NCBI RefSeq assembly: GCF_036067295.1 | Contig: NZ_CP107954.1 | Coordinates: 7,688,001-7,752,000, forward strand | DNA: 64,000 nt | Reading direction: 5' to 3' | Source: Kribbella sp. NBC_00382 | Lineage (GTDB): Bacteria; Actinomycetota; Actinomycetes; Propionibacteriales; Kribbellaceae | The notes under the pieces: model-generated | The model's input: only the letters and a program-made list of their open reading frames with translations | What the model was told of the DNA's origin: nothing | Database searches by the model: none | Made by a program: the position numbers and the translations under genes | Shown here: positions 43,021 through 52,086 of the stretch, piece by piece | Layout of the letters: each line of letters begins with the position of its first letter | Numbering within the stretch: the stretch's first letter is position 1

Positions 43021-44307
43021 TTACTGAACCAACACCGAGTCGCAGCTGCCGTGGAGACGATTCGGGCGAACCGGACCAAGTTCTTCGACCTGGTCATCCC
43101 GGTCGTGCCATTCATCTCGTACCGCAACGCCCGCGAACTGCTCAGCGCCTTGCTCAAGCAGGCAGGAATCACAGGCATCGAGCGGCCGCTGGTCGATCTG
43201 GTCGCACGCCACACCACCGATATGCGGCTGCTGCTGAACATGCGGAACGAGTACCTGGTGTTTGCCGAGCGACCACTCGAAGCAGACAAGCGCGCCCCAG
43301 GTTTGACGACGAGCAACCTCTTCGCCCTCGTGGCCTACAAGAACCTCCACCTCGAGGACTTCGAGCAGATCTCCCGCCGCAACAGCGACCTCGACAACCT
43401 CTATGTCGATCGACGCGACCTTGTCCGGTCATGCGTTGCAGGCCTCGAGAAGGAAAAGCGCGATCTGCTGGCGAATCACGTCCGTGTGCGCTCCATGCAA
43501 GCTATTGCGGAACGACTCGGCCAGAAACTCGCACGCTTCGCGGAGCTCGCCTGGAAAAGTTCGGGCTACGCGAGTTGGCCTCAACACTGCTGCCAGATCG
43601 GTGGTGACGAGTTCACCTCGGAGCAACTGGCGACCTACGAGTTCTGGGCTGCGGCACCGGACGCCGGCTCGATAGATCTCGTGGCGATCAATCCCCCAAG
43701 TGGGCAGCGCCAGAGATTTCTCACCCTGCAGCGTGAGGATGTCAATCTGTTGTTCTCGGACGCCGTGGAAGCCGGCCGATGGGACAAGATAGACACGGAA
43801 GCCGATTCCGCGAAGCTCGCGCGGATCGACCGCGATCTCGCCTTCGTCAGAGGTGCCGACTTCGACGACTTGGCGAAAGCCAGGCGGTTTCGCCTCGCCG
43901 TCGATGCGAGCGAGCAGACGTTCGCCGAGCTCGTTGACGCCACCATGAGGTCCGAGCTAGCTGGGGAGCTGGTCAAGCGCGGCTACATCGACCGCAACTT
44001 CGCGCTGTACGCGGCACAGTTCTACGGCGACTTCACTGGCGTCGACGTTGCAACCTTCATCGTGCAGAACGTCCAGACGAACACGATGGAGGCCGCCTAT
44101 CAGTTCACCAGCCCAGGTGCCGTCGAAAACCTCCTCGCGGAAACTGACGACGACTTCACCCACTCAGTCAGCGCCTACAACATCGATGTTCTGAACCATC
44201 TCCTCAGCCGGCACGACGTGCGAGCCGACAACATCGTCGACCGCATCGGTCACCGAACGTCCGTCTCGAACCCCGCGGACCGCCGTCAGCTCACCGTACA
44301 CAGTTGA
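43021..44307 (+). CDS. YobI-like P-loop protein, 5'-truncated
   Basis: An open frame of about 428 residues resembling the middle and C-terminal part of large YobI-like P-loop NTPases: RTKFFDLVIPVVPFISYRNA, VDLVARHTTDMRLLLNMRNE and LFALVAYKNLHLEDFEQI. The N-terminal part with the P-loop should precede these but is cut at 43020 by the recombinase remnant. GTG 43051 is a possible start but is probably fortuitous. YobI-like proteins are sporadic, often in variable regions; their function is not established. The family call rests on memory of these motifs, so it is moderate. Confidence 0.5.
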   Translation, partial: LLNQHRVAAAVETIRANRTKFFDLVIPVVPFISYRNARELLSALLKQAGITGIERPLVDLVARHTTDMRLLLNMRNEYLVFAERPLEADKRAPGLTTSNLFALVAYKNLHLEDFEQISRRNSDLDNLYVDRRDLVRSCVAGLEKEKRDLLANHVRVRSMQAIAERLGQKLARFAELAWKSSGYASWPQHCCQIGGDEFTSEQLATYEFWAAAPDAGSIDLVAINPPSGQRQRFLTLQREDVNLLFSDAVEAGRWDKIDTEADSAKLARIDRDLAFVRGADFDDLAKARRFRLAVDASEQTFAELVDATMRSELAGELVKRGYIDRNFALYAAQFYGDFTGVDVATFIVQNVQTNTMEAAYQFTSPGAVENLLAETDDDFTHSVSAYNIDVLNHLLSRHDVRADNIVDRIGHRTSVSNPADRRQLTVHS

Positions 44308-44404
44308 GCGAACTCGAACGGCACTTCTGCTATCTGCTCAACCCACGGTCTCCGGAGAACTGCCGCCTTCCTGAGCTCATCGAGCTCTGCACGGCCGGCT
44401 CGCA

Positions 44405-44880
44405 TCACCGCGTTGCAGCATAGAAAAGCTTTGTGAGCAAAGGTTGTTTGAGCGCGGAGGCCGGCACCAGGCCGAGCATGTTCCGCAGGACGACGACCAG
44501 CGGGATCAGGAACGCGATCCCGAAGACGAGCATCGTACGGATCACGAAGTCCAGGTAGTGCGGGATCTCGATCAGGTTCGTCGTGTCACCCGCTTTGGGG
44601 CCCAGTTGCCGCACACTCTCCTGGAAGGGCGCGGTCAGCAGCTTGAACGCCTCGTCATAGACGAACCAGGCGGCGACGGTACAGACCACGATCGCCACCA
44701 CGCCGATGAGCAGCCGGTTGCGCAGCTCCACGATGTGCCCGCGCAGGCTCATCCGACCGTCACCAGCCTCCTCCACGGAGTCGAGTTGGTCAGCACGACG
44801 ATCGCGAGAATGACAAGCCACTCCGCGCCCTGAGGCATCCCGAGAAGTGCCGGCATCATGACTCCATTTCCTTGGCTCAT
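44405..44880 (-). pseudogene. Decayed second tatA-tatC copy
   Basis: From ATG 44880 the minus strand reads a tatA start (GMPQGAEWLVILAIVVL) that joins directly to the beginning of tatC in a different frame (LDSVEEAGDGRMSLRGHIVE). TatC runs to LGPKAGDTT, then jumps to NLIEIPHYLDFVIRTMLVFG, deleting about 75 codons (TM2-TM3), and ends after VPASAL. So the copy has lost most of tatA, the middle and the C-terminus of tatC. The remaining segments are very similar to the intact genes at 3831-4861. Confidence 0.88.
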
Positions 44881-44975
44881 AGACCTGGTGTTCGGAGCCG
44901 CTCACCTCGAGGAGGGTCCGCCCGTCAAGCGGACTCTGGTTTTGCCGGCGGCGTCGACTGCGACCGATCCGGGCC

Positions 44976-45521
44976 TCAGACCAGCACAGGGCTGGACTCG
45001 TCGTACGCAGTCTGCGGGCGGCGATTGATTGTCGAGGCGCGGGCAGCGAGCGAGAGCGTGCGGGTGAGCATCATGGCGACGGCCATCATGATGAGGGCGT
45101 CTGTGAGCGCGTTGCCGGCGACGTGGTGGGTCGACATCCAGGTGACCAATTGCGGGCCGAACCAGTTGGACGCCCCGTAGGAGAAGGCGCTGCGGGCTGC
45201 GATCACGCCGATCCATACTGCGGCGTACCCCCAGGTTGCGGAACTGACCGGCTTGCCGGTGCGGGGACTGCGGTAGACATGGGTGAACTTGACCGCCAGC
45301 AGCCCGAGGAGGAGGCCTGCGGCGGTGAGGGCGAGCTCCAGGGCCAGTCCGGCTCCGTCTGTCGCGATGCCTTTGAGATACAAGGGGACGATGAGGCCGG
45401 CCGTGAGCAGCGGCCGCAGGATCCGGAATTTGCCGATCTTGCGATGCGGCCCCAGATCAGCCTCCAGCACCGAGACCAGGACGACTATGTTGATGAGCAT
45501 GGCCTGCGCGATGGGAGACAT
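44976..45521 (-). CDS. Integral membrane protein, unknown
   Basis: A 181-residue protein with about five helices (AMLINIVVLVSVLEADL, ELALTAAGLLLGLLAVKFTH, ALIMMAVAMMLTRTLSLAA). It also has a conserved-looking HRKIGKFRILRPLLTAGLIV segment, reminiscent of small actinobacterial membrane proteins often found beside two-component systems. The two-component pair at 45748 is divergent from it, with 226 bases between, so it may be a target of that system. No named family. Confidence 0.7.
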   Translation of the reverse strand: MSPIAQAMLINIVVLVSVLEADLGPHRKIGKFRILRPLLTAGLIVPLYLKGIATDGAGLALELALTAAGLLLGLLAVKFTHVYRSPRTGKPVSSATWGYAAVWIGVIAARSAFSYGASNWFGPQLVTWMSTHHVAGNALTDALIMMAVAMMLTRTLSLAARASTINRRPQTAYDESSPVLV

Positions 45522-45747
45522 TGTTCGACCTTTCGGCTGTGTTTGTCGTGCTGACCTCTCAAGTCTTGGTCGGAGAGCGCACCGACGGCATCACCGTCAG
45601 TGGTGAGGCCGGGGTGAACCGTGCCCGCCTCCGGGTGGTCCCCGGTACTACGCGACGTCACCGTGTGGTGTGACGCGCTGAACGCCTGGGGTGCCTAATG
45701 TGGGGAGCGCGTCTAGTTGCCCGCAGCCACAACCTCAGGGAGAACCC

Positions 45748-46965
45748 GTGCACGACGAGCTGCACCGGCAAGACAACGGCGTGATGGCCCGTCTGCGCGT
45801 GCCGACGTCCCTGCGCGGTCCGCACTCGGGGTCGGTGCTGCGGAACCTGTCCTGGCTGGCTCGAGTTGCCGCGTTCGTTCTGATCGGGATCGAGACCTTC
45901 ATCCACTCCCCCGCCGGCTCAGCCGACCTGATCATCGCCGCAACCGCCTACCTGCTGTGTGGACTGCTGCTCTGCGGCTGGGCAGTCGCAGAGCTTCGAA
46001 CTCCCAACCACCAGAACGGGTTACTACCGATGCTTGGCCTCACGGCCGCACTCTCAGGAGCAGCAAGTACGGTGACGCACGGCCATGCGCTACTTGGCCT
46101 AACCCTTCTGGTGGTCGTCAGTGCCGGGAGCGCCGGCAGCGTGGCCGTCGGCTGGGCGGTGACTGCGGCCGGGGTTCTGGGCATCGCCGTCAGCGGTCTG
46201 CTCACTGGGTCCGATCGCGCCGTTCTGCTGGGCTACCCGGCCGCGCTACTGCTCGCTCTCCTGGTCGGCAGCAATCGGCGGACCTACCGTGTCCACGCCG
46301 AGGAGACCTCGGCCCTGCTCGCCCAGGTCGAACAGCTCCAGGCCGGACAACGCCGCGCCGCGGTACTCGACGAGCGGACTCGAATCGCCCGCGAGATCCA
46401 CGACGTACTGGCCCACTCCCTGGGTGCGCTCGGCATCCAGATCCAGACGGCGCGGGCCTTGCTCGATCACGACACCCGACGCGCCGACGAGGTACTCGAA
46501 GTCGCCCAGCGGATGGCCGCCGACGGTCTAGGAGAAACCCGTCGAGCTGTCCAGGCTCTTCGCGCCGACATAGCTCCGTTGCCCCAGTCGCTGGCCGAGA
46601 TCTCCGATGCCCACCGCGGGCGCCACGGCACGTCGGCCGAACTCACGATCCACGGCGAACCTGCCACGCTGCCGTCCGAGCAGATCCTCGCTTTGGTTCG
46701 TGTCACCCAGGAATCGCTGGTCAACGCTGCCAAGCATGCCCCCGGCCAGTCTGTTGACATCACCCTCTACTACGAGGATGAGCACGTGAACTTGACCATC
46801 ATCAATCTGCTGACCGGCCAACAGGCAGATGGGTCCGGCTTCGACACCGTCAACGGCGGCTACGGCCTCACCGGAATGCGTGAGCGACTCCTGCTCCTGG
46901 GCGGCAGCTTGACCGCGGAACCCACGAATCACCGGTGGCAAGTCACCGCCCGGGTCCCGCGATGA
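45748..46965 (+). CDS. NarL-type sensor histidine kinase
   Basis: A 405-residue kinase with about six N-terminal membrane helices (about 35-185). These are followed by a short coiled linker (ETSALLAQVEQLQAG), the HisKA_3 domain with REIHDVLAHSLGALGIQIQT (phospho-His) and an HATPase domain (VTQESLVNAAKHAPG, GYGLTGMRERLLLLGG). No extracellular sensing domain, PAS or GAF is present, so the signal is probably sensed in the membrane. I chose GTG 45748 with AGGGAG upstream; an in-frame ATG at 45691 is less likely. The stop overlaps the regulator start (ATGA). Confidence 0.92.
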   Translation: MHDELHRQDNGVMARLRVPTSLRGPHSGSVLRNLSWLARVAAFVLIGIETFIHSPAGSADLIIAATAYLLCGLLLCGWAVAELRTPNHQNGLLPMLGLTAALSGAASTVTHGHALLGLTLLVVVSAGSAGSVAVGWAVTAAGVLGIAVSGLLTGSDRAVLLGYPAALLLALLVGSNRRTYRVHAEETSALLAQVEQLQAGQRRAAVLDERTRIAREIHDVLAHSLGALGIQIQTARALLDHDTRRADEVLEVAQRMAADGLGETRRAVQALRADIAPLPQSLAEISDAHRGRHGTSAELTIHGEPATLPSEQILALVRVTQESLVNAAKHAPGQSVDITLYYEDEHVNLTIINLLTGQQADGSGFDTVNGGYGLTGMRERLLLLGGSLTAEPTNHRWQVTARVPR

Positions 46966-47627
46966 CGGCGGTCGAACCACCACCGCTGCGTATCGTGGTG
47001 GCTGACGACCAGGCCAGCATTCGCGAAGGCCTGGTCATCATGCTCGATCTCCTGCCCGACATCGAGGTCGTCGGCTCCGCTGCCAACGGACTGCAGGCGC
47101 TCGATCTGGTCGCCGAACTGGCGCCCGACGTGATCCTGCTGGACCTTCACATGCCCGAACTCGACGGCATCGAGGTCACTCGCCGGCTCACTGCAGAACA
47201 CCCAGGCGTCGCCATCGTCGTACTCACCACGTACGCCGACGACGCGTCGATCATGAAAACCCTCCGCGCCGGTGCACGTGCCTATCTGACCAAGGACGCC
47301 GACCGCCGAGACATCGCTCGAACTCTGCAGAGCGCCGCCGAGGGTTACTCAGTCCTGGCCCCCCAGGTCCAGGCCACCCTCCTCGCCGCCACATCCGTGC
47401 CGACCGAACCGACCGGCCGGGCAGAAGCCCCGCCGGACGGCCTCACCCCGCGCGAGGCAGAGATCCTCACCCTGGTCGCCGCCGGCCTGACCAACACCGA
47501 GATCGCCACCGCACTCTTCCTCAGCCACAACACCGTCAAGACCCATCTCAACCGAATCTTCACCAAGACAGGATCCCGCGACCGAGTCGCCGCCATCCAC
47601 TACGCCCAACGCCACCACCTCGACTGA
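46962..47627 (+). CDS. NarL/FixJ-family response regulator
   Basis: A 221-residue regulator with receiver domain (RIVVADDQASIREGLVIML, phospho-Asp in DVILLDLHMPELDG) and a LuxR-type helix-turn-helix near the C-terminus (LTPREAEILTLVAAGLTNTE, FLSHNTVKTHLNRIF). It is translationally coupled to the kinase gene. DosR belongs to the same regulator family, but the kinase here lacks the haem GAF domains of DosS/DosT, so it should not be taken as the controller of the boxes at 16-34 kb. Confidence 0.93.
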   Translation: MTAVEPPPLRIVVADDQASIREGLVIMLDLLPDIEVVGSAANGLQALDLVAELAPDVILLDLHMPELDGIEVTRRLTAEHPGVAIVVLTTYADDASIMKTLRAGARAYLTKDADRRDIARTLQSAAEGYSVLAPQVQATLLAATSVPTEPTGRAEAPPDGLTPREAEILTLVAAGLTNTEIATALFLSHNTVKTHLNRIFTKTGSRDRVAAIHYAQRHHLD

Positions 47628-47672
47628 GACAACCCTCGATGCCAGGCGATCGCGATTGCTGACGAGTCCGGA

Positions 47673-49061
47673 TCAGGTAGGTAGGGACCACTTCTGCCAG
47701 GCGTTGGTGTTGCAGTCCCAGATCTGCAGGCGGGTGCCGTCCGCGGTATTGCCGCCAGGTACGTCGAGGCAGCGACCCGACTGTGGATTGCGCAACTGGC
47801 CGGCTCCGGTGGCCTGCCACAGCTGGGCGCCGGAGCCGTTGCAGTCCCAGAGCTGGATGAGCGTTCCGTTCGCGGTGCCTTGACCGGTCACATCAAGACA
47901 TTTGCCCAGGGCCCGCAATGTTGCGTCACTCCCGACCGTCCAGGTCTGTGCACTGCCGGCATTGCAACCGTACAACTGGACCGCGGTACCGTCCGCCGTT
48001 GCTGAACCCGCCACGTCGACGCATTTGCCGCCGACGCCGGTAATCGGTCCACTGCCCGGCTGTGGTGTTCCAGGCGATAGGTCCAGTTCGCCTTGGTTCA
48101 GTACACGAGGGTGGTTGTAGGCGGCGCGAACCTCGTCCGGGGTGTTGTTGCCACGGAGATGTTCGGACCACAACATGAAATAGCTCCACTGCGGCTGACC
48201 AGTGAGCAACGACGTATTGGGCATCTTGCCCAGCTCAGCAATCGCGATCGGCTTCGAGCCTGCGATCGACCGGATCTGCTGGTAGTCGCCGGAGCTGGGA
48301 TAGCTCTTGTACCAGGCGTCGAGGCTGACGACGTCGACGTACGACGATCCGGGGTAGTAGGAAGCCCAGTTCCCCTCCGGGTTGTCCTGCACGTTCCAGA
48401 CCCAGATCAGATTGCTGAGCCCCTTGCCGACCAGGTAGTCGTGGGTGATCTGGAAGAGCTTGGCTCCGCCGTTGGGTCCCGAGCGGTGGCCCCACCAGTT
48501 CCAGCGCTCGTTCATCTCGTGCAGAGGGCGGAACAGCACCGGTACGCCGGCGGTCTTCAGCTGCTCGAGGTAGGGCACCACCTCGTCGAGGCGGCGCTTC
48601 CAGGCGGTGTTCAACGACGTCCCGTCGGTGACGATCTGCCGGAACTGATCGTCGGTGATGCTGGTCTTCACGCCGCTGTCGAACTGGCAGGTGCTGCCGC
48701 TGGTCGGCGTACAGACATGCCAGGTGAGGGCGACCAGTGAGCCATTGGCCCATTCGACCTTGGCCTGATCGATCACCCGCTGGCGATTCGCGACGTCCTC
48801 CGGCCGGAACATCAGCTCCCCACCCCACAGGCCGGGGTAGACGCCGGTGATGTCCTTGACCTGCTGGGTGTACTGGCCCGGACTGCTCGCAGGTTCCTTG
48901 TTGTGCTGGCCCGAGACGATGTTGTGGCCACCGATCGACCCCAGGTAGTCGATCACCTGCTGCTTCGACGACGGCGGCAAAGCCTCGGCCGGAGCCGGAG
49001 CTCCGGTCAGGCCGGCGACCAGCAGGATGCCGGCCAGCAGAGCGGGGGCGGACGTCTGCAT
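47673..49061 (-). CDS. GH26 beta-mannanase with ricin-type lectin domain
   Basis: A 462-residue secreted enzyme. Signal peptide (LLAGILLVAGLTGAPAPAEA), GH26 catalytic domain (about 30-330) with acid/base Glu in VPVLFRPLHEMNERWNWWG and nucleophile Glu in IAIAELGKMP, then a ricin B-type beta-trefoil over the last about 125 residues with three QxW-type repeats (AQTWTV, AQLWQA, AWQKWS). It cuts beta-1,4-mannan; the lectin binds polysaccharide. AAGGAG before ATG 49061 sets the start. Its promoter region faces that of the next mannanase and shares the palindromes at 49124 and 49190. Confidence 0.92.
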   Translation of the reverse strand: MQTSAPALLAGILLVAGLTGAPAPAEALPPSSKQQVIDYLGSIGGHNIVSGQHNKEPASSPGQYTQQVKDITGVYPGLWGGELMFRPEDVANRQRVIDQAKVEWANGSLVALTWHVCTPTSGSTCQFDSGVKTSITDDQFRQIVTDGTSLNTAWKRRLDEVVPYLEQLKTAGVPVLFRPLHEMNERWNWWGHRSGPNGGAKLFQITHDYLVGKGLSNLIWVWNVQDNPEGNWASYYPGSSYVDVVSLDAWYKSYPSSGDYQQIRSIAGSKPIAIAELGKMPNTSLLTGQPQWSYFMLWSEHLRGNNTPDEVRAAYNHPRVLNQGELDLSPGTPQPGSGPITGVGGKCVDVAGSATADGTAVQLYGCNAGSAQTWTVGSDATLRALGKCLDVTGQGTANGTLIQLWDCNGSGAQLWQATGAGQLRNPQSGRCLDVPGGNTADGTRLQIWDCNTNAWQKWSLPT

Positions 49062-49123
49062 CTGAGTCTCCTTCGGGACGGGATCGTGCCAGCCAAGATC
49101 CCAGCAATCACCGGCCTTGTCCA

Positions 49124-49135
49124 TAGAACGTTCTA
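49124..49135. promoter_or_regulatory. LacI-type operator candidate 1 (mannan)
   Basis: TAGAACGTTCTA is a perfect 12-bp palindrome with the central CG typical of LacI-family operators. It lies 63 bases before the leftward mannanase start, in the shared divergent promoter region. Confidence 0.62.
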
Positions 49136-49189
49136 GTCGAGCAGTTGCTGCGCGTTCAGAAATCGTTCCTACACGGGCGTCTCTCCGAC

Positions 49190-49201
49190 TATTACGTTCT
49201 A
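49190..49201. promoter_or_regulatory. LacI-type operator candidate 2 (mannan)
   Basis: TATTACGTTCTA matches operator 1 at 10 of 12 positions, with an identical right half. It is 54 bases (about five helical turns) further on and just before a TTGACA hexamer at 49211-49216 that could be the -35 element for the rightward gene. Confidence 0.5.
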
Positions 49202-49284
49202 GTCAAACCCTTGACAGATCTCCCCGAGTTTCGCAGCATCATTACCGAACTCTCCGCCCCCTTCGACTTCCGAGGTGTCTGCCG

Positions 49285-51990
49285 ATGTCCTTCCGCCGTC
49301 GCATCACCCTGCTCGCCACCGCGCTCGCGCTGGCCTTCGCACCATCGACGATGACCGCCGCGCCGGCATCGGCCGCGCCACCCGGCACCGTCACCCGTCC
49401 CCAGATGATCGACTACTTCTCCAGCCTGACCGGCCGGAACTGGCTGTCCGGCCAGCAGGACGGCCCGAACAACAACCCCTCCCAGTGGCGCAACCGCGTC
49501 CACGGCATCACCGGCATGTACCCCGGCGTATGGGGCGGCGACTTCGGCTTCAGCCAGAACGACATCGACAACCGTCAACGCGTCATCGACCAGGCCAAGG
49601 CCGTCTGGGCCGCCGGATCGATTCCCGCCCTGACCTGGCACGCCTGCACGACGTTCGTCGCCACCTGCCAGTTCGAAGGCGGCTCCTGGCCGGTCAAGGG
49701 CAGCCGGCTGTCGGACAGCCAGTGGAGCGAGCTCGTCAGCGACGGCACATCGTTGAACACGGCATGGAAACGCCGGCTCGACCAGACCGTGCCCTATTTC
49801 CAGCAACTGAAGGACGCTGGGATCCCGGTGCTGTTCCGGCCTCAGCACGAGATGAACGAAGGCTGGTCGTGGTGGGGCGGGCGCCCCGGGGCGAACGGCA
49901 GCCGCAAGCTGTTCCAGATCACGCACGACTACCTGGTGGGCAAGGGTTTCGACAACATCGTCTGGGTCTGGAATGTCAAAGATGTCCGCGGCGGCGCCTC
50001 CCAAGCCGCCCAGTACTACCCCGGCGACCAGTACGTCGACCTCGTCACGCTCGACGTGTGGGTGGACTACTTTCCGAACACCGAGTGGTACCAGGCAATG
50101 CAGAACATCGCCCGTGGCAAGCCGATCGCCCTGGCAGAGGTCGGGCGCGCTCCAACTCCACAGAACCTGGCCGCGCAGCCGAAATGGACCTACTTCAGCG
50201 TCTGGATGGACTGGCTGGTGAAGTCGGAGTACAACACCGACGCCGGTGTCAGGGCGACCTACAACGACCCGCGGGTGCTCAACGAAGGTGAGATCCAGAT
50301 CCCGACCGGCCCACAGCCGCCGACTCGAACTGGGCCGATCACCGGCATCGGTGGCAAGTGCATCGACGTCGCCGGATCCAGCACCACCAACGGCGCCGCC
50401 GTACAACTCTGGGACTGCAACGGGTCAGCGGCTCAGAGTTGGACAGTCGGCACCGACGGTACGATCCGGGCCCTGGGCAAGTGTCTCGACGTCACCGGAC
50501 AGGGAACCGCGAACGGGACCCGCATCCAGCTCTGGGACTGCAACGGCTCCGGCGCGCAACAGTGGCAGGAACAGTCCGGCAAACTCCGCAACCCCCAGGC
50601 CGGCCGCTACCTCGACTCACCTGGCGGCAGTACGGCGAACGGCACCCAACTCCAGATCTGGGACTCCAACAGCAACGCGTGGCAGCTATGGACGCTCCCG
50701 TCCGCAGCGGCCAAGGAACTGCTGGCCACCAGCGGCCCACTGACCGGGTTGGCCGGAAAGTGCGCGGATGTCGCCGGTTCGAACACCCAGAACGGCACGC
50801 AGGTCCAGCTCTACGCGTGCAACAACGGCGCAGCCCAGCAGTGGAGCGTGGAAGACGACGGGACGATTCGTGCCCTCGGAAAGTGTCTCGATGTCGAAGG
50901 CGGTATCAACGCCAACGGTACTCGCGTCCAGGTGTGGGACTGCGGTTCCGGAAACCAGCACCAGCAGTGGACCTACCGCACTGACACGAAGCAACTGGTC
51001 AACCCACAGACGAGCAAGTGCCTCGATGTCACCGGGCAGAACAGCGCTGACGGCACCCGGCTGCAGATCTGGACCTGCAATTCCCAGACGAACCAGCAGT
51101 GGAAGCCGCCCACCGGCAGTCCCTCCTGCACCCGGTCGGCCGCACCCGGTGAGCGGACGATCCCCGTCTCGTACGGCGGCAAGACCTACCAGGTCACCGT
51201 CTACATTCCGGCCGGGGCCTCCCCGACTACACGTCTGCCGCTGGTGATGAACCTCCACGGCACTCAGGGCACCGGCTCCAATCAGCTCTACTACACCGAT
51301 ATGAAGCCTGCCGCCGACGCCGGCCAGTACCTCGTTCTCGCGCCCACCGGAGTGATCCCGGCCGGCAGCGGGTTCGCGTGGAGCGTCCCGAACGTCGGTA
51401 CGCCCGGACCACGTGATGATGTCGGTTTCCTGTCCGCCGCCCTGGACGTCGCGACCACCCAACTCTGCGCCGACCCGACCCGTCTGTACGGCACCGGGTA
51501 CTCCGGAGGCGCACGGATGCTCTCCGGGTTCGCCTGCGCCCGACCCGACAGGCTCGCGGCAATCGCCCCGGTCGCCGGTCTACGCTCCGGACGGCCCGAT
51601 CCCGCCGACACGTCCCGGCCCGACCCGGAGTCTTGCAAGCCGTCCACTGCGGTTCCGGTTGCCGCCTTCCACGGACAACAGGACAACAGCAATCCGTACA
51701 ACGGAGGTGGCAGCGACCTGTGGAAGTACTCCGTCCCGACCGCGCAGGCACGGTGGGCATCCCTTGACGGTTGTCAGCCGAATCCAGTCAGCCAGCAGAT
51801 CAGCACGCACGTCACGCGGCTGGCCTACCAAGGCTGCCGGGACAACACAGAGGTCGCGCTCTACCGGGTGTCCGACGGTGGTCATACCTGGCCAGGATCA
51901 CCACACCCTTCCAGCGGTAACGGCAACACGACGCAGGAGATCAGCGCCAACACCTTGATGTGGCAGTTCTTCCAGAACTACCACCGCTGA
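49285..51990 (+). CDS. GH26 mannanase - ricin-type lectins - CE1-like esterase
   Basis: A 901-residue multidomain secreted enzyme. After a signal peptide (LLATALALAFAPSTMTAAPA) comes a GH26 domain (about 35-335; Glu in VLFRPQHEMNEGWSWWG and in IALAEVGRAP). Two ricin B-type beta-trefoils follow (about 345-475 and 485-610, repeated GKCLDVTGQGTANGT units). Then comes an esterase of the CE1/LpqC-polyhydroxybutyrate depolymerase type (about 615-901) with LPLVMNLHGTQGTGSN, nucleophile Ser in GTGYSGGARM and a late His in SDGGHTWPG. Combining mannan hydrolysis with deacetylation would suit acetylated galacto- or glucomannans. ATG 49285 follows GAGG. Confidence 0.92.
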   Translation: MSFRRRITLLATALALAFAPSTMTAAPASAAPPGTVTRPQMIDYFSSLTGRNWLSGQQDGPNNNPSQWRNRVHGITGMYPGVWGGDFGFSQNDIDNRQRVIDQAKAVWAAGSIPALTWHACTTFVATCQFEGGSWPVKGSRLSDSQWSELVSDGTSLNTAWKRRLDQTVPYFQQLKDAGIPVLFRPQHEMNEGWSWWGGRPGANGSRKLFQITHDYLVGKGFDNIVWVWNVKDVRGGASQAAQYYPGDQYVDLVTLDVWVDYFPNTEWYQAMQNIARGKPIALAEVGRAPTPQNLAAQPKWTYFSVWMDWLVKSEYNTDAGVRATYNDPRVLNEGEIQIPTGPQPPTRTGPITGIGGKCIDVAGSSTTNGAAVQLWDCNGSAAQSWTVGTDGTIRALGKCLDVTGQGTANGTRIQLWDCNGSGAQQWQEQSGKLRNPQAGRYLDSPGGSTANGTQLQIWDSNSNAWQLWTLPSAAAKELLATSGPLTGLAGKCADVAGSNTQNGTQVQLYACNNGAAQQWSVEDDGTIRALGKCLDVEGGINANGTRVQVWDCGSGNQHQQWTYRTDTKQLVNPQTSKCLDVTGQNSADGTRLQIWTCNSQTNQQWKPPTGSPSCTRSAAPGERTIPVSYGGKTYQVTVYIPAGASPTTRLPLVMNLHGTQGTGSNQLYYTDMKPAADAGQYLVLAPTGVIPAGSGFAWSVPNVGTPGPRDDVGFLSAALDVATTQLCADPTRLYGTGYSGGARMLSGFACARPDRLAAIAPVAGLRSGRPDPADTSRPDPESCKPSTAVPVAAFHGQQDNSNPYNGGGSDLWKYSVPTAQARWASLDGCQPNPVSQQISTHVTRLAYQGCRDNTEVALYRVSDGGHTWPGSPHPSSGNGNTTQEISANTLMWQFFQNYHR

Positions 51991-52037
51991 CCGAGTAAGC
52001 GTTCCTCCCCATTGCCCCGGGAGGAACGCTCACTCGG
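51991..52037 (+). terminator. Long hairpin terminator after mannanase-esterase
   Basis: Starting at the base after the stop codon, 51991-52009 pairs with 52019-52037 (18 of 19 positions), with a 9-base loop. Confidence 0.9.
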
Positions 52038-52086
52038 TTGTGGATGAAGGGCGACGCTGCGATGACCTCGAAGGTAGATTGACCGA

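Noticed and set aside
42552..43607. Long plus-strand open frame of 351 codons opposite the recombinase
   Set aside because: It is Pro/His/Arg-rich, matches nothing, and runs antisense to the recombinase remnant and then through the YobI-like gene in another frame; a high-GC shadow frame.
46962..47627. The NarL-type two-component pair as the DosRS controller of the 16-34 kb boxes
   Set aside because: The kinase has membrane helices but no GAF/haem domains, and no box-like site lies before it; family membership alone is not enough.
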